The notes beneath the pieces are model-generated. The model was not told where the DNA came from, did not search any database, and was given only the letters and a program-made list of their open reading frames with translations. Shown in pieces: positions 1-11,163 of a stretch of DNA of 64,000 bases; the first letter of the stretch is position 1; each line of letters opens with the position of its first letter. The DNA is from Hymenoscyphus infarciens. Lineage: Eukaryota > Ascomycota > Leotiomycetes > Helotiales > Helotiaceae. A program made the position numbers and the translations under genes. The stretch is taken from assembly GCA_001414345.1 (NCBI GenBank), contig LLCB01000001.1, positions 558,001 through 622,000 on the forward strand. Reading direction: 5' to 3'.

Positions 1-2245
1 TAACTCTTAGTAAAATATTATAACTAAATCTATCTATTTATATAAAGCTTATAGTAAGTATATAAACTAGCTATAGTCTCTTAAGTATAAAGTTTATTAT
101 TATTCTTTAATTATATTATTAATACTAAAAGTTATAAGATTAAAGCTATTTATAAATATTAAATTATTAAATTATTAAAGAACTTTATAAATTAAACTTA
201 TTAGAATACTAAGTCTTCTTTAAAATATTATCTTATAATATCGTAGCTTTTATTCTATTTAGTATATTAAAATCTTTTAGATAAGTGTCTTCTATATTTA
301 TAAAGCTATTCTATATCTCTAAAGATCTTTACTATTTAAAATTCCAAAAAAGTAGTAGTAATATTATAATAGTTTCTTATATCTTAACTTCTAGATATAT
401 TATATAATCTTATAATAAAGCTACTATCTCTACTACTATATTATTACTATAATTATTACTCTTATTAAGTACTATTAGTATATTCTTTTAGTTACTTTTT
501 ATAATATTTATTAGATTATCGCGATATATATTATAGAAAAAATAATATAAATATAATAAAATATTATTAAAAAATTAATAATAATCGATAAAATATCAGG
601 TTTTTAGTACTAGTACTATAGTACTAAATAGATATTATATAACGTATATTCTCTTTTTCAAAATCTGCTTTATTATATTAAAAAAGTTATTATATAAATT
701 CTAATTTAGTATAAAGAACTTATAATAAAAAGTATAATTTATGAATTATTTATTTTAATAATATAATTATATAACTTTATTTTTATTTTTAGAAAATACT
801 AAGACTAAGCTTTCTATTAGCTCTTAGCTAGAAGAACTATTATTCTCTAGATTAACTATTTTTCTACTAATAATTAATCTATTATTAGTTATTCTTAGAA
901 ACCTAGTATTAATTAGAGTACTTAATATAATATAATAAATATTATAGATCTTCTTAATATACTACTATTAAGATCGCTCTCTAAGCTTATATATATTTAA
1001 TAGTTATATATTAAATTAATTAGTTTTATATAAGTAAAAGAAGAAGAGATAGAAAGAATAATCTAAGTCTAAGTTTATAATACTATTTATAAGTAAATAA
1101 GACTACTTTTTAAACTAAGTATTAGATACTTTATTTTTAAGTTTCTAAAATAAAGTATTAGTTTAACTCTAGAAGAAATAGTTTTAATTACTAATCTAGA
1201 GAAGCTCTTAGAAATAGTTTTTCTATCTTAAATTATATATATAATAGTAGCTATAATAGTAGCTATAATAGTCTATATAGATCTTAAGAAATTATTTTAA
1301 TTTTAAGATATTTTTAATCTAGATTTACTATTATATTATATACTTAAGTCTTACTAAAATATTATATAATAATCTTATTTTAAATTATTTAGAATTTATA
1401 TCTTAAATAAGCTACTAGATTAGTAGTAAAGTATAAAGACTTAGTATAGTTCTAGATATTTTTAGTTAGCTTAGATTAGAAATAGAATATAATTTCTACT
1501 ATATAAGCTTACTCTTAACTATAGAAGTAGTCTTATCTATTATAGTATTCCTTTACTTTTATAAAATATAGATTTATTATCTTCTAATTTATTATAAGTA
1601 AATAGTCTCTAAATTAATAGTAATAGATTCTTTACTAAATACTTTACTTTTATAAAATATATTTAAGTATTTAAATATATCTATTTATACTTAGTATAAT
1701 AGAGATTATAAAAGTAATAAGATTAAATATATAAAGTAGTAGAAGAACTAAAATTATCTTTTTTATCTTAATAATAAAAGAACTTAAAACGTTATTTTAG
1801 TACTAGTAGATATAAAGTTAAGAAATTAAAATAGTTATATATATAAAGCTCTTTTATTATACTTTTAGTAATAATAATATTTTTTAATATTATTTATATT
1901 TATTAAAAGTTTAATATATTCTTAGTATAGATAGATATAGAGTAGTAAAAGATAATATCTTATAGTCGCTAGTTCTATACTTTCTCTTAGAATAACGAAT
2001 TTATAAGACTTAGTATTTATTATTTAACATAGTCGTTATAGTATATAGAAGTTCAATCTAATCTAGAGCGTACGATCCGCTTAAGTGTCTATCGCGGATC
2101 TAAGACTAATTACTTAGACGTAGAAACCAGTAATTATATTTTAATAGAGACTCTAAGAGAACTAGATAAATTCGCTCGAGCCTTCTTTTAAGCCTTTATA
2201 CCTACGTACGAATATAACAATTAATAGGCACTTTCGATAGAGCTT
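1..2245. repeat. AT-rich, RIP-degraded repeat block (left)
   Basis: The stretch is overwhelmingly A and T with TA steps everywhere and almost no CA or TG, and it has no open frame of useful length on either strand. This is the composition left by RIP (CpA to TpA). Composition softens from about 2030 on, where CG-containing words such as gatccgc and tcgctcgag reappear. I could not recognise a transposon protein in any frame, so the original element is unknown. It continues beyond the left edge of the window. Confidence 0.8.
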
Positions 2246-2466
2246 ACTATTAGAGAATATAGGAATTCGTAACTAGTTATAAGTAGAGTATCTTTATACT
2301 ACTCTCTTAATTGTTTAACTTAGACTAGAAAAATCAATTTAATTATTCTATAAGACTAGAATAATGAAATTTATATTAACTTTATTATTCTAGGAGAGTT
2401 AAGAGAATCATAGAAGAGGAAGATATCTTAGACTATAGTTACGAATTCCTGCAACCCCTGGTGCAC
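2246..2466. mobile_element. MITE family M1, copy a (AT-mutated)
   Basis: A small non-coding element with inverted ends: AGGAATTCGTAACTA at 2261-2275 is matched by its reverse complement at 2436-2450. Internally it aligns, in opposite orientation, with the copy at 18019-18230 (shared internal words such as tagaataatga and the tail cctggtg). Compared with that copy, many G and C positions are A or T here, as expected for a copy next to a RIPed block. A conserved tail (aacccctggtgcac) continues to about 2466, so the real terminus lies outside the short inverted repeat. No coding capacity. Target-site duplication not resolved. Confidence 0.7.
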
Positions 2467-3813
2467 GATAAGAAGAACTTTGTGCTGTGCCTTTCCGCAA
2501 GCACTGTCGTACAACCTGACTGAGAAGGCAGCCATGCATGATCTCAGATGGTCATTTCATGTGACCTAGATATTTGTACAGCCACCTGAAAAATATGCCA
2601 TTGCATGCAGGGAACCGTCTTAGGTAGCACGAGAAAGAGCAGTCTTGACGACAAGAAAAGAGTATAAAAAGCATGTTGTTGACCACAAATTCTTCCCTTC
2701 CCAGGGCCTGCTGGTACGAAGTTCTAAGCTTTGGACCATCAAGCCAAAGACACTGCATCAAAGCTGGTGCTTTCTGGAATTGTACTCGTATCATGTTTCG
2801 CCAGCAAAGCTGGCACCAGATCCTGCGATATGAGCTGTCAAATCAAGAGAACTTGCTCTTGATGAGATCTTGGTTCAGGGATCGGCTCCAGGATGTTGAC
2901 TGAAAACAAGAGCAGGGTCTTGATTTGACAGTGGATCCAGGGTCTCGCCTCTACCCTTTGAAACGGCACTTGCCAAAGAGAAAAGGTGAGATATTGGGAA
3001 GAAGATGCAGCGATTGGATTGGCCATTGTGGAGAAAGTTGAAGCTGTTGATGAGTTGAAAGAAGCCTAAAGAGCAATCAGACGAAGCCACCGTCCTAGCC
3101 TGCCAAGGCGGGCTGACCCTTGCTTTGGGAAGAAAGTCAATTAGGAGGCCGGCTCTCTTTTAGTTCTTTCTCTGTACAGTTGTTTAAAGTTGTTTAAAGT
3201 TGTGTTTCTTCCCTAGCAAACAGTTCAAAAATGGGCAACTTTCCAAGCTGACTGGTTGGCTCGCAAGTGTCCTGTTGTCCAAACAGTACTGAAACAGGCG
3301 TGGCGACTCGTTAGAGACACCTCACAAAACCCAGCCATTGTGGTCTTGTCAGGCCAAATTTGCTGTCAAACCGACGTGGAAAGTAGTAGAATAAGACTTT
3401 ACAAAGAAATGCTAAATTCTGGTTCCAACTTTTGATGTTGTTGTGTGTTGAGAGTATATCACTAAAATACTCTGCTCAAAGGATTTGAAGATCCCTGCCC
3501 CCACCCCCACCCCCACACCCCCCCCCTTCCATTGACCTACCGTCCTCACCCTCACCTTCAAAACAACCAAACCACCACAACCCTGTTTGGAGCTTCAACG
3601 GACTCCAATCGGTTTCGCTCATCACCACTCTTCAAACATCCTTCCCTCCTCATCATTACCCTCGTGGTGATTTTGGGGACTTTTTCCAGGTTCTCTTTCC
3701 AGGTTCTCTCTGCCACTGCTTGGCTTTTTATATCGGAGCGGGTAGTCCCTTCCACCGAAACCAGACAACCCAACCCAACCCAACCCAACAGTGAGAGAAG
3801 TCGCGACCGAACG
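2467..3813. other. intergenic, with hairpin and C-rich tract, upstream of the peroxiredoxin gene
   Basis: No gene is supported. The region holds an imperfect hairpin (2835-2931), a direct repeat of TTGTTTAAAG at about 3180-3200, and a C-rich tract at about 3497-3528 followed by CT-rich sequence, which is usual in fungal promoters and 5' leaders. Reading frames open from non-ATG codons at 3532 run into the downstream gene but look like leader sequence. Confidence 0.6.
2835..2931. repeat. imperfect inverted repeat (hairpin)
   Basis: CTGTCAAATCAAGA begins at 2835 and its exact reverse complement TCTTGATTTGACAG ends at 2931. Pairing continues inward with GCTCTTG against CAAGAGC after a small mismatch, so each arm is about 25 nt around a loop of about 45 nt. 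There is no protein evidence. It could be a relic of a MITE or a transcribed hairpin. Confidence 0.65.
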
Positions 3814-4942
3814 ATGGCGATCTCTTCCACAGGCAAGGAGGAGGCGACTCCAGTTCCTGCTGCCACGTCCACTGCACCAAAGGAAGTCACCAAGCAAGAA
3901 ACCTCTGCACCAACGCCAACCTTCGCGCCCCTCCCAAAACAATCAATTGACACTGATACGCCGCGCCGATCCCTCACCCAGAACGATGCTGAGGCCGTTG
4001 ACAACACCGAGGAGTTTGCTGGTGAGCTCAACACAAACGACACGCTACCAAGTCAAGAGGTCTTGAAGAAGATTGAGGGAATGGTTGTCTTGGATTCCGA
4101 CGGAAAGACTGTACCCTTCAAGGACCTGTATAATGGACCGAATGTTACGCGCCGCGTTCTGGTCATCTTCATTCGCCATTTCTTCTGTGGAGTAAGTCTT
4201 TATCTTAGGAATGCGACGTGAATTCAACGTGAATTCAATGCTAACAGCGATTTTCTAGAACTGTCAAGAATTCATCCGCACTCTGGCCTCCTCAATCACA
4301 CCAACCGACCTCCTCCAACTCCCCACCCCAACCTTCATCGCTATTGTCGGATGCGGCAATCCTTCCTTGATTACCATGTGGCAAGCACAAACAAATTGTC
4401 CATTTCCTTGCTACGCCGACCCAACCAAGAAGCTATACGATGAGTTGGGCATGATGAAGACCTTGAACCTAGGCACCCGTCCTGATTACCAGCGACAAGG
4501 CATTGTCACTCTCATGACGAGCGCCTTTGTTCAGAGCATCAAGATGATGAAGTCAGGCAAGATCTTTTCAGGGGGCGGATATCATCAAGTTGGCGGAGAA
4601 TTCCTATTTGAACCCATCCACGCTGCCACGCCAATTACCAGTCCACTTGAGAGCGATAAGAGCAAGCAACTTGGTGAGGAAAACAACAATGGCGACGTAG
4701 GACGAGGAGGGTACATTGAGGAGAAGCGAATCACTTGGTGTCACCGTATGCGTACTACACGAGACCATGCTGAGATCCCCGAGTTACGTGAGGTTCTTGG
4801 CCTTGAGGGGGAGGGTCCACCAGGTAATGATCCAAAGCGTTGGAGCAAGGCACTTCATGCGCGAAAGGGCACTGGTTTGAGCACCGCCAGCACCGCCAGC
4901 AGCAATGGTGGGCCAAGTCAAGAAAAGCTTGTTGGGGCATGA
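3814..4942 (+). CDS. PRXL2-like (AhpC/TSA) thioredoxin-fold protein
   Basis: Predicted exons are 3814-4191 and 4259-4942 (353 aa); the 67-nt intron is GTAAGT...CTAG and splits the gene between Gly126 and Asn127. The N-terminal ~80 residues are Ser/Thr/Pro-rich and low in complexity. The thioredoxin-fold domain starts with VVLDSDGKTVPFKDLY, then VLVIFIRHFFCGNCQEF with a CxxC-like pair (Cys125, Cys128), and continues with FIAIVGCGNP and CPFPCYADPTKKLYDELGM. That order fits the AhpC/TSA_2 (PRXL2/AAED1) family, redox proteins related to peroxiredoxins whose substrates are poorly defined. The C-terminal 100 residues (GGEFLFEP then basic/acidic tail) are typical of fungal members. The start ATG at 3814 was chosen as the first in-frame ATG; the frame is open upstream but only from non-ATG codons. 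Probably cytosolic, as no signal peptide follows the ATG. Confidence 0.85.
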
Positions 4943-5435
4943 GTTCTTTATTGTTAGGTTGATACCTGGAGTTACATGGCAGGATAAGCAGTATTGCATT
5001 GGAGCACTTTGTTGTTTAGATGTTGAGGCGTTCTTTGGATCTGCTGGTTGCATATCTGAGCGCTGTACCATACGTACTCTATTTGTTTTCAAAAGGCTGC
5101 GGCTTTGATGACGATCTCATGTTGATAAGAATATGAGAGATCTGTAAACCTTTTTTCCCCTTCGCATTCTTGGTATGTGAAAACTTGAGGTCTCTCCTTA
5201 CCACTCCCCCCTACAGTGTACAAACATATCAACTGGAACTTACACTCAAATTCTACCTAAGCTTTAGGTAGGAATGATCCTCTCAGACTAATCGTAGTGT
5301 GGCTTTGTAGACTGAAGCTATTTAGTGCACACTTATTTTCTACTAAATATCTTGACAGCACACAAATTTGACTCGCACCTTCAAAATAATCACTCTCCTC
5401 AAATCCTGAATTCCATCGTGAATCCCGCGGAAGAT
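4943..5435. other. intergenic
   Basis: No gene or repeat is supported. This is the 3' flank of the peroxiredoxin-like gene and the 5' flank of the following pseudogene. Confidence 0.6.
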
Positions 5436-6411
5436 ATGGATTTCGAAACTGAGTCGGTCATCGCCACGGAAACCTTGGAGGATATATTAGAGAGGGAAAG
5501 CTCAATGGGACTCTTGACCCTAAATGAAATTTCGGCGAAGCTCTGTGATAGAGTCCCACAATTTGTTAAACTTCCTTTGGAACTGCGCAGGTTAATTATG
5601 TATCTTGGAGCTGCGACTTACACTTGTTAATGGCTTTGAGGGTGATTTAGGAACTATCTTATTATGTTCCATCAATTCATATCGTGGGTAATCATTATCG
5701 ACCTTAGAACCGATGTCCCCAGAATGCTATTATGAATGTTCTCAGGGGGGCACGAGACTCCGTTTTGTACCACCAACTGGATTATTTAATCGATTATAGA
5801 AATGTTGAGTGGAGTAAGGTATGCGATTTCCCAGAGAGCGCAAACCTCGAGCTCAACCGCTCCAAAAACAAGCTTTGTACGGAAATATTTCACGCCAGAA
5901 CGCGATACTTTTTGGGTTGTCCGTCACCATGTAAAAGCGAACCCTAACCCTATTCTTGATGCAGACCACGATTGCATTTGGCGATGTAGTATCTGTAACG
6001 AGGAGAAGCCTAACAAAACGTAGCAGGAGTGCGTTGGGAAATGCATACCAGAGTGTAGTTGAGCACAGAGGAAACTCCGTTGTCCTGCTGTCAATTTCAA
6101 AGACTGGATTTTCCCAAATGATGGCTACAGAAGTCGGCGTTGAAGAAGTCTTCCTAGTTGTCCGCAGCTTTGGGGATTTCAGCAAGGGAAGGGGCATTGT
6201 CTTCTCTGGTCCCCTGGAAGTACACATGAAACGTCTTTTGGGGGGAAAAGATCGATTCGGGATGGCAAAAAGCTGGCAAGAAGCGGGTGAGCAAATGACG
6301 GTTATATATGAGGGGTTCAAAGAGGATAGGGCCGAGGCAAGACAGCGAGAGATTGAAGGGGATAGGAGAGGTAATTTTGTTTCCTTTCCAAGATTCTTGG
6401 ATGATGGCTGA
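5436..6411 (+). pseudogene. broken 2EXR/F-box-like protein gene
   Basis: Pieces of one typical fungal protein lie in different frames. The first piece (ATG 5436) carries QFVKLPLELRRLIMYL, the LPxELR..I motif that opens the 2EXR domain and related F-box-like proteins, and stops at about 5630. A second piece around 5800-5930 reads KYFTPERDTFWVV, matching the family's later pe-rDt-wv motif, but its upstream neighbour (ARDSVLYHQLDYL, about 5755) is in another frame. A third piece (5956-6411) has VEEVFLVVRSFGDF and an acidic/basic C-terminus, in the third frame. The change of frame near 5870 leaves no room for an intron, so at least one frameshift is real. Function of intact members is unknown; they are highly expanded and often decayed in Leotiomycetes and Dothideomycetes. 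Confidence 0.6.
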
Positions 6412-8142
6412 TTGATGTGTTCGTAGAGTGAAGTATATCAACAAGTCATATTTATGCAATGTCTAAATCTCAGCAGATCAATGTAGAAGCTATAAACGAG
6501 AGGTTACCTAAGAATTCTAGTTAGAAATCTCCACGCATTTGCTTGTTCCTCTGCAAGTTAACGCCGCGGAGTTTTCAAAGCGCTAATTGTTTATTATTAT
6601 AACATGTCTGGTCATCATTACCATATAATGTTACTCGTTTCGACCCAACTCCGATGCAATCTCCTATTTTTGGAGTTCAACAGCGTCCTTCACTGCGTAA
6701 CGACACCCCAAAGACCCTGTATATATTTTTATTCTTGTTGAGTCGATGGCAACTCGTCTCAGATGTTCTGGGAGAATGAAATTCGAATATTCTCTCTGTC
6801 TCGAACAATCTGGAAATTTACCCCAGATATCTAGAACAACGAGAAGACCTATAAAAGACGTTTGAGAGGATAGCGGATTTATACAAGGTGTTAGAGCAAT
6901 TGTTTGAGCTATCTCGCAGTGTCAGTGTCTTCTAGTAGCAGGAATTCGAAGCTTCTAGTGAACTATTTTTAGTTATTCTTGCTTTGATGAAATTATTGAA
7001 AGCAATAAGTTATTCAGCTATAATAGAGATGAAAGACCCGGGCGAGTCTCAATCATAGGCCCTTCATAGGCTTTTCAACTCAGTTAGACTCTAAAGTCTT
7101 CATATCGACTGGGGTTATAACCTAGTTCTATATAAGTCACACTTGAAAACCCAACCAGGGCTCTGTAAAGTAGTTAAGATTCCATAAAACAACTACACTA
7201 GATAAAGCGAAACCTAGTAGACTGCTTAGGAGTGGGATAAACAAAGTTGAGGTCACCTGTGAATAGAAGTTGCTGCCAATCACGGGTTACCTGTAAATAG
7301 AAGAAATAAGTCAGTGCTATTCATGGGTCAACTGGTAATAGAAACCAGTGCTATTCGTAGGTAACATACTAATAGGCATCTTACGTACTAGGTAATTCTT
7401 TACACCAACTCCGTCTCTCAATCTGTCACATAGCCACTCACTCGCAAATTATAAACCCCTCATTTACACTTGTATCCTTGTACTGCGATTGGCACAACAA
7501 TTACATGTTTGCCACCATCCATCTATTCGTAACTATTTGGAAGGAATGCTTTTTTGGGGAACCCTCTTTTTTTTTAAAGAGTTGATCTACCTCTGATAGC
7601 TTTCGAAATGGTGTTTCATGCTCAATAAGAAGAAGAAAGCACCAGGTCGTAAGTCATGGCACGCGAGGATTGAATGTTCTTATAAAAGAAGCCCACTAAC
7701 ACAATGAACAGAATCGGAGTTTATTCACACAATAGAAAACCAAACAAGAGGATTGGCCGAAACAGGTTGAAGCAAGAATGCGAAAGTGAGTAATTTAGAG
7801 CAAGAAACTGGACTTCGTCAAGAAGCATAGTCCGAACACATACGACCATGTGAACTTGAAAGAGCCAAAAAAAATATAGAAACTTTTTGCATTGCCGAGC
7901 TCTTCACGTTAGCCGTTGTAAGGTATTTTTGCTCTTAAACTTCCCCCAAAATGAAACAAAAGCACATAGAACGAGGAAGGAAGCTAGAAACCAAACATTC
8001 AACTATCGTCAAGATATCTCGAATTGAGCTATGAACTTCTGCCCACCAACCACAGCCACAATTCGAGATCCAAAAACGTACGCTTAAAAAAGCATATTGA
8101 CAAAACAAGAAACAAACAACGGAATGACCTCCCAGTCCTCAA
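6412..8142. other. intergenic, with a degenerate direct-repeat patch
   Basis: About 1.7 kb with no supported gene on either strand. The only structure I see is the direct-repeat patch at 7251-7376. The segment next to 8142 is the 3' flank of the minus-strand kinase gene. Confidence 0.55.
7251..7376. repeat. degenerate tandem repeat, ~35-45 bp unit
   Basis: Three to four imperfect copies of a unit reading roughly GGTTACCTGTAAATAGAAG followed by CAGTGCTATTCATG. The starts are at 7251 (ggtcacctgtgaatagaag), about 7284 (ggttacctgtaaatagaag), about 7326 (ggtcaactggtaatagaa) and about 7360 (ggtaacatactaatag). Non-coding. Confidence 0.55.
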
Positions 8143-9866
8143 TTACTGTCTTGAATTTCTCTCCGCCGTCCCATAATACTCATGTACCCGCGTAGCCCAA
8201 TCAGGAAGTGGCGGTCCCGGCGCTTTAGCTCCCGAGTCCCTAAGCAACGAATCGAATTTCAACTTCATCCTATACGGGTCAGGACGGTTCCCAGGAGCCC
8301 ATGTCGTAGCAAGTTCGATGGCAGTTCGCAGTTGACGTGAGTACCTTGGCGAAATAGTCAGAGTACCTTTACGTCTTCTAGCCTCCTGGCCAGCAACCCA
8401 TATATGTGCATCTAAGTTGCCATGTCCCCAATCAAGGTGACTCATATCCGGCCATGTATTTTCCTGGTGGGGAGAATTGCAAAGACCGTAAATGCATGCG
8501 CCTAAAGCCCAGAGATCAGATCGCTTAGAATGCCGGAAGCCGTTGGGATATTGAGACTCTTCAGCCCGGTTTCGAGGATATGGATCATGGCACAGCTCAG
8601 GCGCCCAAAAGGGCGTAGTACCTAAAACCCCCCCTGTTCTTTGACCCCGGTTTTGCTGCGGATGCCCTTCTGGAAGATCATAGCATGCAAGCCCGAAGTC
8701 ACTCAGTACACAGTAGGGATATTTCTTGCTTCCTACCGTACTCCTTGATTTAAGAAGAATGTTGTCGGGTTTGATATCTCGGTGCAAGATCGGTACCCCT
8801 AATATCATGTTAGTACAGTTCTTTGTTAACCTGGAAGATGGAGCAAAGAAAAGAATTGGTTACAATTGGGTATCATCCCTGGCCGAGCATCTGGGTATTG
8901 TGCCAAAGACACCCCAATTTGGAGGAAGGCTAATCCGTCCAGAAGGGAACCAAATATATGCCACGCGAATTCCTCCGGCACTCGTTGTACTGGCTGATCG
9001 TTTCTTTGGCAGTAATTCTTAATAAGGTCTTTTAGAGATCCTCGATCGCAAAACTCCATGTACAACGATGCATACGGCTTTGGTACTTTGTCCATTATGA
9101 ACGCCGACAAGTAACTCGTCATTGCGTCGTGCCTGATGTTTCGTAGAAGTCCAATTTCTTCCTTTGCACAGCTTATGTCCAATGTGGTCGGAAATTTCTT
9201 TTCGATTTGGAGCCGTGCCCCTCTGACGTTTTTCAATCGAACTACAAAAACACCCCCATTCATACCACCAATTGCTCCTTGGCCATCATCAATGGTGTGG
9301 ACAACTTCATAGTCTTTCGAGTAATCGTCGTTTCTGATAGGTGCCCGTTTGAACAAATTGAGGTCTAATATCTTGCCATCTTTGTCTCGGTTCCTTCGAG
9401 AACTAGATGAAGTCTGGTGTTCTCTCGGTGCCTCGCTCGACACCCTTTGGAGGTTTTCGTCGGTGTATCTTGGATCTTTCATGGTTTGTTCCTTTGTATC
9501 GGGGTTGTAATACCATACATTCCATGTGCCATTGGACCTCGTGATGATTTTGATATACCAAGGTGTTGGTAATTTTGGAAAGGTCGGATGGTGCCAAGTT
9601 CGTTGTGAACCCTTGGTAAATACGGCTCGTAGATCGTCATTTTCAAAGTCTACATCCCAATCCTTGGGTAGGGCTTGGAGTTCTGGACATATCTCTCTGG
9701 CCATCCTGTTGGTGTCTTTGCTGCTTTTATTCCCAACCATCTTCGATGTCTTCGACGTTGTTCTCTCGACTTTGTTTGTTGTTGCCAGACCCTTTAGATG
9801 GAAGACAACTAGGTCCCTGATATACTTGACACGGGTTTCCCCTGATAAATATTCCTCGCAGACCAT
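8143..9866 (-). CDS. Ser/Thr protein kinase with N-terminal tandem WW-like motifs
   Basis: Exons on the minus strand are 9866-8864 and 8798-8143 (552 aa). The 65-nt intron (GTAACC...TACTAAC...TTAG) restores NWVPILHRDIKPDNILL. Residues ~66-94 (LPKDWDVDF...RTWHHPTF) and ~102-133 (WYIKI...WYYNPDTKEQTMKDPR) look like two WW-type motifs; the second has Met in place of its closing Trp. The kinase domain follows: a degenerate Gly-rich segment (GQGAIGG), IEKKFPTT as candidate ATP-binding Lys, MEFCDRGSLKDLI hinge, HRDIKPDN catalytic loop, LSDFGLA, FWAPEL and DLWALGACIYGL. All catalytic residues are present, so it should be active. The P+1/HRD region resembles NEK/IKS-like fungal kinases; no specific assignment. 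Start: first in-frame ATG; the frame continues upstream through a hydrophobic stretch from a non-ATG codon, so a longer N-terminus with a membrane segment cannot be excluded. It diverges from the gene at 10040 across 173 bp. Confidence 0.85.
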
Positions 9867-10039
9867 CAAAGTGAATGTGATGACAAAAATGGTAGATAGT
9901 AAAGGGAATAACAAAATCAAAAGGAGTAATGATATCTGTGAATCATGAATAATGGTTGTAGGGAAACCATCCACGGATAACAAACTCTATACGTAAATCT
10001 TGCCAATAAAAGAAGCTAAAGACATAAATTAAAGCCGCA
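9867..10039. promoter_or_regulatory. short shared divergent promoter region
   Basis: Only 173 bp separate the proposed ATG of the minus-strand kinase from the ATG at 10040 on the plus strand, so the two genes must share promoter sequence unless one start lies further in. No specific factor site is claimed. Confidence 0.45.
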
Positions 10040-10927
10040 ATGTTTGGATTATGCAGGGCACACGGAATTCATGTTCCTCCCAGGACAACTATAACAAAAG
10101 ACCAACTTCGACAAACCTTTGCCACCATGACAGGCAGTAATCCCTCAGAGGTTGATGTATTCGACCGCCCCGAATGGACTTTGAATTTGGACTGGGAAAC
10201 AGAAAAGAAACATTGCAGATATAGAAGACGAAGAAGCAGCGTGGGGAGCGAAAGCGACTTTAGTGACGAGCCCGAAGAGGAATCCTCCCCTAAAAGCGAG
10301 TACCAAGAGTCTTATGAGGAGAGACTCGAGCGATGGAGGAACTACTTCATCCAAGAGCCGCTGATGAGATGCTTAGATGTGGGCGAGGAGGATGCCCTTA
10401 TCGGAGACCTTCTCTATGAGTGGCTCTTGGAAGAAGTCCACGTCTTCCAAGACTTCCAAGAAGCAGAGGAGGACGGAAAGAAGATCAAGGTTTTGGGAGA
10501 CAGAAGCGAGTATAACACTAGGGCGTATTGGAAAAACATCAGGAGTGAACTCTGGTAAGTGTTTCTTGAAGTTTGTAGATGTGGTTCTGCTCAGCTAACG
10601 ATAGCCTATGTGATCAGGATCGAGGACGAAGAAATATACCATGACTGGCCGTGGGTAGGATCTTGGCCCCAAGAGGATGGCCCTGTGACTCTCCAGTTGG
10701 TAGCGGATATCAGACGATGGTGGAAACCAAGAAAACGAAGAAGTCCGGTCGTGAACAAGATCTTCGAGAAAACGGAGACAACCATGGGCAAGGAAACGCA
10801 GGAAGAGGCTGAGAAGCGTAGGAAGGAAAAGATAAAGAAACGTAAGAGAGATGCAGAGGAGTGTAGGCAGGGAGGGGTGGAGAAGTGGAGGGAAGCAGAG
10901 AAGGAGAGGCAGAGAAAGTTAGGCTAG
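10040..10927 (+). CDS. unknown charged, coiled-coil-rich protein
   Basis: Exons are 10040-10554 and 10618-10927 (274 aa); the 63-nt intron (GTAAGT...GCTAACG...CAG) joins ..SELW to IEDEEIYHDWPW. No domain is recognised. The N-terminal 45 residues (FGLCRAHGIHVPPRTTITK...) look folded and are followed by a basic RYRRRRSS patch and an acidic Ser/Glu-rich linker (SDFSDEPEEESS). A helical acidic middle and a C-terminal ~60-residue Lys/Arg/Glu tail (ETQEEAEKRRKEKIKKRKRD) are predicted coiled coil. The basic patches could act as nuclear localisation signals, which is inference. Conserved splice signals and an open, well-structured reading frame argue for a real gene. Confidence 0.7.
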
Positions 10928-11163
10928 GGACAAGCCACACCTGAGGCTGGGAATAAATATTAAGCGAGCTTCGTTGTTCGAGAGATCCTGAGGCACCTAC
11001 AGGCAAGTGTGAGGCAAGTGGGAAACCCCGCCAAGCTAACCTGATTGGGATGCCACCCTGAAGCACCTACCGTAGGTACCTACCTACAAACACGTATCAC
11101 CACACCAGCTATTTGTATGGGAACATTTAAAACCACCAATATCTCCCACCACCACACACCATC

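Noticed and set aside
1..2245. Search for a named transposase or telomeric repeat in the left AT block
   Set aside because: No TTAGGG-type repeats and no frame readable as a transposase; origin left unknown.
3558..4043. 161-codon minus-strand frame over the peroxiredoxin-like gene
   Set aside because: Complement of a Ser/Thr/Pro-rich coding exon; no family character, and the plus strand is clearly coding with a matching splice.
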